Origin: Methylovirgula sp. 4M-Z18
Lineage (GTDB): Bacteria; Pseudomonadota; Alphaproteobacteria; Rhizobiales; Beijerinckiaceae
Length of the DNA: 64,000 nt
Assembly (NCBI RefSeq): GCF_037890675.1
Contig: NZ_CP149574.1
Coordinates: 1,860,001 to 1,924,000 of the forward strand
Reading direction: 5' to 3'
Every line of letters begins with the position of its first letter. Position 1 is the stretch's first letter. The translations under genes and the position numbers were made by a program. Under the pieces are notes generated by a model. The model was not told where the DNA came from and ran no database searches. It saw nothing but the letters and a program-made list of their open reading frames with translations. This document shows positions 53,717 through 61,368 of the stretch, piece by piece.

Positions 53717-56700
53717 ATGCAAATTAATGCGACTTTCGGTGCGGGCTCGACGACCAATTTCGAGAGTGCCGTCAATTCCGCCATTTCCTTCTTCGACAAG
53801 GCCTTCACCAACAACATCACGTTGAACATCAATTTCAACGAAATCTCGCAGGCGGGCGGCGGCCTCTCGTCGAGTTCGACTGAGCTTATTAATGACGGCT
53901 ATAGCGCGATCTCGACTGCGTTGAAGACGCTCAATCAGACAGCCGACCAGATCTCCGCCGCGGCTGCGCTGCCGGCGAGCGACCCGTTCGGTTCGACTTC
54001 CACGGCCTCGGTGTCGTCCGCCGAAGCAAAAGCGCTCGGTCTATCGCTCAACGGCTATACCGGGGCGGATGGAACGGTCAATCTCAACGATGCGGCGCTC
54101 CCTTCGGGGGATTCATGGGCGTGGAGCCAAAACAGCATCGGCGCCACGCAATTCGATGCCGTCGGCGTGATCGAACACGAGATTTCCGAGGTCATGGGGC
54201 GCATCGCCGGTACCACCGATAATGGCGCGCAAGCCGGTACGCTGCTTGACACGCCCGAGGCGTGGCATATTTACGGCGCATCCGGCAGCATCAACACCGG
54301 CACATCCGCCAGCGGCACCTATCTGTCGCTCAATGGTGGTACGACGAACCTCGGTGCGATTGGCGAAACGGGTGGCGGCGACCTCGCCGACTGGACCGAT
54401 CCGATCAATGCAACGAATGACGCGTTCGGCCTGATCAAGGCCGGTGCGGTCATGCAGGTGACGACGACCGACCTGCGCGAGATGAGCACGCTCGGCTACA
54501 ATCTCGCGTCCGAGATTTCGCAGCAGAATTATGATGCGAGCGGGAAACTGCTCGGCGCGACGGTCACGGTGGTGGATAGTCAACAAAACGTTGATACCGT
54601 GCAGATCGGGTTCGGTGCGACGGCCACGACGGTGACGTTTTCCGATCCTGCCTATCCGAATAGCCCGCAAACCTATGCGGCAGGTGCCGGCGCGCTGGTG
54701 CTCCTGAGCAGCGGGGGCACGGAGGTAAACATATCGTCCGGCTCCACTACGAACGAAGTTATTATCAGCGCTGGAAGCGATAGTGTTACCGGTGGCTCGG
54801 GAGCGAGCCTTATTTTGAGCCTGGGTTCCGGCATCTATAGAGCCGGCTCCGGTACAACCCAGTTCGCTCTTTTGAGCGGAAACGGAGAGGTTCTAGCGAG
54901 CAACAGTTCCATTTCGCTTGGCGGGGGATGGAACGGTTTTGTCGAGGGCTCGGGAGACACGATCACGACACTTGGCGGTCTTGGCGGGGGGCGTCCCGAC
55001 GTGATCGGCTCCTCGAATAATGTGACCTCGACAAATGTGAACGACTTTATTGAGGTCGGCGACGCTGCCGGCACCACCTCCGCCAATAATGTCGTCCATT
55101 TCAACGCGGGCGGCGGCACGCTGGCGCTTCTCGACAACGCACAGGCAAACGTCTACGGAGACCACCTTACCGTCTATGTTGACAACAGCAGCGATTCGCT
55201 AGCCTTGCAGGGCAGCGGCGATAACGTGACCGTGGATACGAGCAATGTCTCGATTTCTGTAGGCGGCAACGGCGGTGCTGCCGGCGTTGCCACCGATGAC
55301 ACAGTGACATTCGACGCAAGCGGCACGTTGAACGTCAGCGACAACTCCCATGTTGACGCGTATGGAAGCTCCGTCCTGGTCACGGCGGGCACTAACGACA
55401 CCGTCGGCGTGCAGGGCAGTAACGATGCGGTCCATGCCAATGGCAATAACGATATCGTGTCGATCGGTGGCAACGGCGGTACGTTCAACTTCTCGAATAA
55501 CGACGGGGTGACTGTCGCCGGCACAGGCACCACTGTGAACGAACTCGACAATTCTCATGTCGATGCGTACGGCAATAATTTTGCGGCGAACGCGGGTACG
55601 GGCGATACGCTCGGCGTGCATGGCGGCGGCATCACGGTCAATGCCTCTGGCAACAACGATACGGTGTGGGCTGGTGGCAATAGCAGTACCTTCAGCTTCG
55701 CGGATGACGACACGGTCACGTTTGCCGGTACGGGCGGCACATTGAACGAGTCCGACAATTCGCATGTCGACGCAACCGGCAGTAATTTTTGGGTGAATGC
55801 GGGCACCGGCGACACGGTCGGCGTGCATGGCGGCGGTATCACGGTCAATGCCAGTGGCAACAACGACACGGTCTGGGCCGGCGGCAACGGCCAGGCCTTC
55901 AGCTTCGCGACTGATGATTCTATCCATTTCTACGGTACCGGCTCTACGCTGAACGAGTTCGACAACTCGCATATCGACGGCTTCGGCAGCAATCTTTGGG
56001 TGAACGCTGGGACGAACGATACGCTCGGGGTGCAAGGGAGCGGCATTACGGCCAATGCCAATGGCAATACTGACACGGTGTGGGCCAGCGGCAACGGCCA
56101 GGCGTTCAGTTTTGCCACCGACGACTCGATTTATTTCCACGGCACCGGCGGCACGCTGAATGAATCCGACAGTTCGCATGTCGATGCTTCCGGCAATGGT
56201 GTGTGGGTGAATGCGGGGAGCAATGACACGCTCGGCTTGCACGGCAGCGCCATCACGGCTAATGCCAGCGGCAGCAACGACACGGTCTGGGCTGGCGGCA
56301 ATGGCCAGGCGTTTAGTTTTACCACCGACGATTCGATCAATTTGGGCGGCTCGGGCGGCGTGGTGAACGAATTCGACAATTCACATGTCGACATTTCCGG
56401 TAACGGTCTGACCGCCAATGTCGGTAACAACGATACGTTTGGCGCGCACGGCAGCAGCGACGTGGTGCATGCGAACGGCAATAGCGACACGGTCTGGCTC
56501 GGTGGCAACGGCCAGAACGCATCGGCGCATGATGCCGTCTATTTCGCGGGCTCGGCCGGCGTGCTCAACCTTGCCGACAATTCGACCGTCGATGCGACCG
56601 GCAACAATGTGTGGGCGAACCTGGGCAACAATGACACGCTCAATCTCTTTGGCTCAGGTGATGGGTTCAGTGCGTCGGGAAGCGGCGATGTGGTGTGGCT

Positions 56701-56722
56701 GAATGGCGTGCGTGTCAGGTAG
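53717..56722 (+). CDS. NF038122-like metalloprotease-domain protein with 8 beta-repeats, paralogue 2
   Basis: A 1001-residue paralogue. The N-terminal domain is the same as in paralogue 1, again with HEISEVMGR at residue 154, followed by a divergent linker and about 8 repeats of about 69 residues. The last repeats and the C-terminus DVVWLNGVRVR are nearly identical to paralogue 1, even at DNA level and a few bases past the stop. Its ATG (53717) has GGGGG upstream. It lies 138 bases after paralogue 1. The product is expected outside the cell or at its surface, perhaps as an adhesive or protective repeat protein with a protease-like head. Confidence 0.85.
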   Translation: MQINATFGAGSTTNFESAVNSAISFFDKAFTNNITLNINFNEISQAGGGLSSSSTELINDGYSAISTALKTLNQTADQISAAAALPASDPFGSTSTASVSSAEAKALGLSLNGYTGADGTVNLNDAALPSGDSWAWSQNSIGATQFDAVGVIEHEISEVMGRIAGTTDNGAQAGTLLDTPEAWHIYGASGSINTGTSASGTYLSLNGGTTNLGAIGETGGGDLADWTDPINATNDAFGLIKAGAVMQVTTTDLREMSTLGYNLASEISQQNYDASGKLLGATVTVVDSQQNVDTVQIGFGATATTVTFSDPAYPNSPQTYAAGAGALVLLSSGGTEVNISSGSTTNEVIISAGSDSVTGGSGASLILSLGSGIYRAGSGTTQFALLSGNGEVLASNSSISLGGGWNGFVEGSGDTITTLGGLGGGRPDVIGSSNNVTSTNVNDFIEVGDAAGTTSANNVVHFNAGGGTLALLDNAQANVYGDHLTVYVDNSSDSLALQGSGDNVTVDTSNVSISVGGNGGAAGVATDDTVTFDASGTLNVSDNSHVDAYGSSVLVTAGTNDTVGVQGSNDAVHANGNNDIVSIGGNGGTFNFSNNDGVTVAGTGTTVNELDNSHVDAYGNNFAANAGTGDTLGVHGGGITVNASGNNDTVWAGGNSSTFSFADDDTVTFAGTGGTLNESDNSHVDATGSNFWVNAGTGDTVGVHGGGITVNASGNNDTVWAGGNGQAFSFATDDSIHFYGTGSTLNEFDNSHIDGFGSNLWVNAGTNDTLGVQGSGITANANGNTDTVWASGNGQAFSFATDDSIYFHGTGGTLNESDSSHVDASGNGVWVNAGSNDTLGLHGSAITANASGSNDTVWAGGNGQAFSFTTDDSINLGGSGGVVNEFDNSHVDISGNGLTANVGNNDTFGAHGSSDVVHANGNSDTVWLGGNGQNASAHDAVYFAGSAGVLNLADNSTVDATGNNVWANLGNNDTLNLFGSGDGFSASGSGDVVWLNGVRVR

Positions 56723-56753
56723 AAGGGGCAGGACCGGGGTCCATTGACCCCGC

Positions 56754-56807
56754 ATAGCTGCATGATTATGTGAAATCCATATAGCTGCATGATTATGTGA
56801 AATCCAT
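56754..56807 (+). repeat. Perfect 27-base tandem duplication upstream of paralogue 3
   Basis: Two identical 27-base units, 56754-56780 and 56781-56807, each containing TAGCTGCATGATTATG. A diverged single version (TATAGCTCCGTGATCGTC) lies near 53670-53690 before paralogue 2. They fill the promoter/leader region just before the AAGGGG ribosome-binding site of paralogue 3. Confidence 0.85.
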
Positions 56808-56827
56808 TAAATTTAAAAGGGGTTATA

Positions 56828-59686
56828 ATGCAAATTAATGCTACGTTCGGCACGGGCTCGACGACGAATTTCGAGAGTGCCGTAAATTCCGCCATTTCCT
56901 TTTTCGACCAGGCCTTCACCAACAACATCACCTTGAACATCAATTTCAACGAAGTCTCGCAAGCGGGCGGCGGCCTCTCGTCGAGTTCGTCAACGCTTAT
57001 TAACGATGGCTATAGCGCGATCACGGCTGCGCTAAAGGGGCTCAATCAGACGACCGACCAGACCTCCGCTGCGGCCGCTTTGCCGACGAGCGATCCGTTC
57101 GGCTCCGGTGCGACAGCCGCGGTGACGTCCGCCGAAGCGAAGGCGCTCGGCCTGTCGCTGAATGGCTATACCGGATCGGATGGAACGGTCGATCTCAACG
57201 ATGCGGGGCTGCCGTCGGGCGATTCTTGGGCATGGAGCCAAAACAGCGTCGGCGCCAATCAATTCGATGCCGTCGGGGCGATCGAGCACGAGATTTCCGA
57301 AGTCATGGGGCGCATCGCCGGCTTCACCGATACGAGTAGCTCGCAACCCGCCACCGGATTGATCCTCGACACGCCCGAAGCATGGCACATTTATACCGGC
57401 ACAGGCACGATTAACACGGGCACATCAGGCAACGGCGCTTATTTATCGCTCGACGGGGGCAAGACGAATCTCGCCGCGATTGGCGAAACGGGCGGCGGTG
57501 ACATCGCCGATTGGGCCGATCCGAACAACACAGCGAACGACGCATTCGGCTACCTCAAGGCGGGCGTGGATATGCAGGTATCGTCTACCGACCTGCGTGA
57601 GATGAATGCGCTCGGCTATAGTCTCGCACCAGAAACCCTGCAGAAAAACTACGATTCAACCGGCAGGCTAACCTCCGAGTTGATGACGATCATCGACTCG
57701 AATAAGAGCATCGACACGGCCCGGATCGATCTCACCGGTGGCTCGCCGAGCGTTACGGTCGTGCGCGCAGACGATCCGGGCCCCGGCTATTCTTATTCGC
57801 CGACGAGCAACGCGTCGATATTGTACAGCGATTCGAGCGGCACGACGACGGTCTATCAAGGCACCTCTGCCGACGAGATCATCCTCGGCGGCAATGGGGG
57901 CGATGTCACGGGCGGCTCCGGTCAAAATAGCTTCCTTGCCTTTGGTAACGGTGTGATGCGGGCAGGGAACGGCACCAACACATTCTACGTTTTGGGAGGC
58001 AGTCCGCAGTCAGACACGACAGTTTCCGATGCGCCGCAACTTTATGGGAGCAACAGCACCTTCTATCTCTACGCCGGCGCGACTGCGACGATCTTGGGTT
58101 CGAACGACGTCATTACGGCGGAGGGATCGCTTGGGACTACCGGCGGTGTCGTCCGCGTGGTTGGTTCGTCGGACTCGGTAACCGTGATCGGGAATAACCA
58201 GGGAGTCGCGATCGGCGGCAATGGCCAAGCGTCCAACGCAGCGACTGATGACGTCGTTACCTATAGTGCCGGCACCACCAATGGCGGGGTTGGCGTGTAC
58301 AATGGCTCGCATGTCGACATATCCGGCACCAATGTCTATGTGTACGCGCATGCGAACGACACGGTCGGCGTCCAGGGTTACGGCGACGTTGTCTTTGCGG
58401 AAGGCGATGGCGACGTCATCTCGATCGGTGGCAACGGGCAAGCGTATAACTCCACGACCGACGATCAAGTCGAGTTCACGAATACCAATGGCGGCACCGT
58501 GAATGTGACCGACAATTCCCATGCGACGGTTTTCGGTAACAATTTCACGGTCAATGCCGGCAACAACATCACGCTTGGTGTGGTCGGCAGCAACGATATC
58601 GCCAATGTCACGGGGAACAATGATTCTGTTTGGGCGGGCGGTAATGGCCAGGCGTTTGCCTTTTCGACAGACGACACGATCAATTTCAGCGGCACCGGCG
58701 AAAGCTTGAACATCTACGATAACTCGCACATCGACGCCTATGGCAACAACCTATGGGTCAACGCTTTCAGGAATGTTACGGTCGGCGTGCACGGCAGCAG
58801 CGAGACGGTAAACGCGAACGTGGGCGGTACAGATACCGTCTGGATTGGCGGCAACGGCCAAGCGTTCAGCTTTGCGACTGACGATTCCGTGCATTTCTAT
58901 AACATTCTAGGCGGCACCGTGAACGAATTCGACAATTCGCACGTTGATGCCTATGGCAACGGCCTGTCGGTGACAGCGGGCACGAACGACACGCTCGGCG
59001 TGCAGGGGAGTGGCATCACGGTCAATGCCAACGGCAACAACGATACGGTTTGGGCCAGCGGCAACGGCCAGGCGTTCGGCTTCGTGACCGACGATTCGAT
59101 TTATTTCCACGGAACCGGCGGCACGCTGAATGAATCCGATAATTCGCATGTCGATGCCTATGGCAACGGATTGTGGGTGAATGCGGGGAGCAGCGACACG
59201 CTCGGCGTGCATGGCAGCGCCATCACAGCCAATGCCAATGGCAACAACGATACGGTGTGGGCCGGCGGCAATGGCGCGACGTTCAGCTTTGCCGACGACG
59301 ACTCGATCAATTTTGGTGGCTCGGGCGGCGTGGCGAATGAATTCGACAATTCGCACATCGACGTTTCCGGCAATGGTCTGATCGTCAATGTCGGCAGCAA
59401 TGACACGCTCGGCATGCGCGGCACCGCCGATAAAGCCTATGTGAACGGAAATAGCGATACGATCTGGATCGGCGGAAATGGCGCGAATGCGACGTCGGCG
59501 TCGAATTATGACTATGCCTACTTCTTCGGCGCGAATAGCGCACTCAATGCCGTCGACAATTCGAGCATCGGCATGGGGAGCTATGCGGGCAGCGCTGTTG
59601 CGGTCGCTGTTGGGAACAATGTCACGCTTGTGACCTTCGGTCCTTACGTGATCAAAAGCCAGGGAAGCGGCGATCAGATCGTGTAG
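56828..59686 (+). CDS. NF038122-like metalloprotease-domain protein with 7 beta-repeats, paralogue 3
   Basis: A 952-residue paralogue with the same N-terminal domain (HEISEVMGR again at residue 154) and about 7 repeats. Its linker is closer to paralogue 1 (both have SADEIILGGNGG) than to paralogue 2, and its C-terminus differs from both: the last unit ends GPYVIKSQGSGDQIV instead of DVVWLNGVRVR. The ATG follows AAGGGGTTATA. A dispersed three-hairpin repeat begins 12 bases after the stop. The different tail may reflect loss of homogenisation or a different secretion signal. Confidence 0.85.
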   Translation: MQINATFGTGSTTNFESAVNSAISFFDQAFTNNITLNINFNEVSQAGGGLSSSSSTLINDGYSAITAALKGLNQTTDQTSAAAALPTSDPFGSGATAAVTSAEAKALGLSLNGYTGSDGTVDLNDAGLPSGDSWAWSQNSVGANQFDAVGAIEHEISEVMGRIAGFTDTSSSQPATGLILDTPEAWHIYTGTGTINTGTSGNGAYLSLDGGKTNLAAIGETGGGDIADWADPNNTANDAFGYLKAGVDMQVSSTDLREMNALGYSLAPETLQKNYDSTGRLTSELMTIIDSNKSIDTARIDLTGGSPSVTVVRADDPGPGYSYSPTSNASILYSDSSGTTTVYQGTSADEIILGGNGGDVTGGSGQNSFLAFGNGVMRAGNGTNTFYVLGGSPQSDTTVSDAPQLYGSNSTFYLYAGATATILGSNDVITAEGSLGTTGGVVRVVGSSDSVTVIGNNQGVAIGGNGQASNAATDDVVTYSAGTTNGGVGVYNGSHVDISGTNVYVYAHANDTVGVQGYGDVVFAEGDGDVISIGGNGQAYNSTTDDQVEFTNTNGGTVNVTDNSHATVFGNNFTVNAGNNITLGVVGSNDIANVTGNNDSVWAGGNGQAFAFSTDDTINFSGTGESLNIYDNSHIDAYGNNLWVNAFRNVTVGVHGSSETVNANVGGTDTVWIGGNGQAFSFATDDSVHFYNILGGTVNEFDNSHVDAYGNGLSVTAGTNDTLGVQGSGITVNANGNNDTVWASGNGQAFGFVTDDSIYFHGTGGTLNESDNSHVDAYGNGLWVNAGSSDTLGVHGSAITANANGNNDTVWAGGNGATFSFADDDSINFGGSGGVANEFDNSHIDVSGNGLIVNVGSNDTLGMRGTADKAYVNGNSDTIWIGGNGANATSASNYDYAYFFGANSALNAVDNSSIGMGSYAGSAVAVAVGNNVTLVTFGPYVIKSQGSGDQIV

Positions 59687-59698
59687 AAAAAGGCGTTA

Positions 59699-59812
59699 GA
59701 CCAAAGGTCGCGAGAAGCGACCTTTGGACCACTTTTCATTTTTCGCACTCGCCTTAAAAAGGTGAAAAATGAAGAAAGGTACCAACGGTCACTCTTGGTG
59801 ACCGTTGGTATT
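59699..59812 (+). repeat. Three-hairpin dispersed repeat, copy 3
   Basis: Same family as at 466-578 (inverted) and 5118-5232. Outer hairpins 59701-59727 (CCAAAGGTCGC arms) and 59782-59808 (CCAACGGTCAC arms), central inverted repeat near 59749-59765. It separates the repeat-protein genes from the convergent glycosyltransferase operon. Confidence 0.88.
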
Positions 59813-59824
59813 ACGAGTGGAAAT

Positions 59825-59846
59825 GCGCGGGCTGATCAGCCCGCGC
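59825..59846 (-). terminator. GC-rich hairpin at the end of the glycosyltransferase operon
   Basis: GCGCGGGCTGATCAGCCCGCGC is a perfect 22-base palindrome overlapping the glycosyltransferase stop codon (59836-59838). On the minus strand it is followed by ATTTCC rather than a long T-run, so termination is plausible but weak. Confidence 0.4.
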
Positions 59847-60918
59847 CTCGGCGAGCCCGGATCTGGGTGAGAAGCGTTGCTGCTTGCGGAATGTCAGGCT
59901 CGGCCCATAGTGCGCCCTCATACCGTGTATAATTGTCCTGAGGATCGAGCGGAACGACCAGGCGGTAGTCAACTGTTCGAACTTCCGGCCGGCACGCAAT
60001 GTCGGGCGCTAAGCCCCAGCCCGTCGCGATCACCGAGGCGCCGGCCTGTGCCGCTTCGGCGAGTTGCAAACCGTAGCCTTCGCTGCGGTGGAGCGAGAGA
60101 TAGGTATCGATGGACGCGTAGAAATCGCGCAAGGGCCAGCTCTGCGTGGAGCCGTCGATCAGCGTGACGCGCTTGTCATCGCCAATGAAGCTTTTGAGAT
60201 GGGCGAGCAGGCGCGGGTGTTCTTCGCCGTCGAAGCATCGCAGTAGCAACCGCACGTGAGTATCGTCTGCCGGAAATGCGGCGCGAAAGGCGTCGATCGC
60301 GGCGGTTGGGTTCTTGCGCGCATAATTCGAGGCAAAGGAAAACCCAAATCCCGCGACATAATCATCCGGCGCAATGCCGTAAGTCGCACGGATAGCGTTT
60401 TTCTTCGACGTTTCGTATCGCGCCATGGGGTCGCGATCGACAGGATATGGAAAGCACTTAATTGCACCGCGAAATCCGGGCAGTTCCGCGACGAGTGTGT
60501 CGAAAACAAATGGACTTGGAGCCCAAATCTCGTCGCAGTGTCCGGCACCCTCGCGCCAATCGTCAGAGATCTTTTGTAGTTCCCACACCCAATTGCCGAT
60601 GACCGTGACTTTGCTAAGCACCGATTCATCAAATAGCGTCAGCGCCCGCGTGAACAAAGGCGGGTTGAGATGGATAATCAGATCCGAAACGCCTGCAGCA
60701 TCAAGGTCGGTTGGTTCGAGTAGGTTTCCGGGCGGAAGATTGATGGGTATTTGTAATGCGTTGGAAAGATCGACTACATAGACAAAGATCCCCTTCTCGC
60801 GCATGTCGCGAACCATCAGTTCGGCGCCGCGCTGCAATCCGCAACGCGTTCGAAACAAACCTGCGATCGCGACGCGACTGCCCGTAAACGCTTTAGGGTC
60901 AGACTTATATGCAGCCAT
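59836..60918 (-). CDS. Glycosyltransferase (GT-B, GT4-like)
   Basis: A 360-residue GT-B glycosyltransferase. The N-terminal half has CGLQRGAELMVRDMREKG and DLIIHLNPP; the C-terminal nucleotide-sugar domain contains YLSLHRSEGYGLQLAEAAQAGASVIATGWG (about residues 275-304), with the EX7E motif (E-GYGLQLA-E) that binds donor sugar. No signal peptide or membrane segment, so it works in the cytoplasm or at the inner membrane face. It is the last gene of the minus-strand group, after a small coiled-coil gene. Acceptor (lipid, glycan or protein) is unknown. Confidence 0.87.
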   Translation of the reverse strand: MAAYKSDPKAFTGSRVAIAGLFRTRCGLQRGAELMVRDMREKGIFVYVVDLSNALQIPINLPPGNLLEPTDLDAAGVSDLIIHLNPPLFTRALTLFDESVLSKVTVIGNWVWELQKISDDWREGAGHCDEIWAPSPFVFDTLVAELPGFRGAIKCFPYPVDRDPMARYETSKKNAIRATYGIAPDDYVAGFGFSFASNYARKNPTAAIDAFRAAFPADDTHVRLLLRCFDGEEHPRLLAHLKSFIGDDKRVTLIDGSTQSWPLRDFYASIDTYLSLHRSEGYGLQLAEAAQAGASVIATGWGLAPDIACRPEVRTVDYRLVVPLDPQDNYTRYEGALWAEPDIPQAATLLTQIRARRGAG

Positions 60919-60960
60919 ATCTGCTCTCGCTCACTTCCAAACGAAATGCCTTCTTCAGCT

Positions 60961-61356
60961 TTATTCGCCCACTTTTCCCATCCGCTCCAAATGCCCGAAA
61001 ATCGTTCTCTCCGATTGCTCGATCCGTTCAAGAAGCGACTTTTCGCATTGTTCGATACGTGCCAGGAGGATTTGGTGTCGCTCGGCCTGTTGCGCAATCT
61101 CTTTGCGTAACGCGGATGCGGTTTCCGTCAAAACGTCCAGGTTCTGCGCGTGTAGTCTGGAATAGGAGTCAAAGCGCTGGGAGATGTTGGCTGCGTGATC
61201 GAGCGCTTCCATGTTCTTTTGAAGGAGTCTTTGATGGTACGTGTCGTTTTGCTGAGATAGTTCGGCAATCCGGTCAAGCACTTCGGTGCTTCTTGAGCCG
61301 AGGGCGGTTTGCCATTGGAGGAAGTTCGCGAGTTTCAATTTAAGGTGGCTCAGCAC
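60961..61356 (-). CDS. Small coiled-coil protein
   Basis: A 131-residue hypothetical protein, almost wholly alpha-helical, with heptad spacing of Leu/Ile through LDRIAELSQQNDTYHQRLLQKNMEAL and LLARIEQCEKSLLERIEQSERTIFGHL. It starts with GTG (61354-61356), which has AAGGA eight bases upstream. No transmembrane segment. It lies between the two glycosyltransferase genes, 12 bases after the large one, and is probably co-transcribed. A scaffolding role for a glycosyltransferase complex is plausible but unproven. Confidence 0.7.
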   Translation of the reverse strand: MLSHLKLKLANFLQWQTALGSRSTEVLDRIAELSQQNDTYHQRLLQKNMEALDHAANISQRFDSYSRLHAQNLDVLTETASALRKEIAQQAERHQILLARIEQCEKSLLERIEQSERTIFGHLERMGKVGE

Positions 61357-61368
61357 GTCTCGAAATCC

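Noticed and set aside
49900-59640. Possible CRISPR or satellite array
   Set aside because: The periodicity (about 207 bases) is that of protein-coding repeats in one open frame; there are no constant short repeats with unique spacers.
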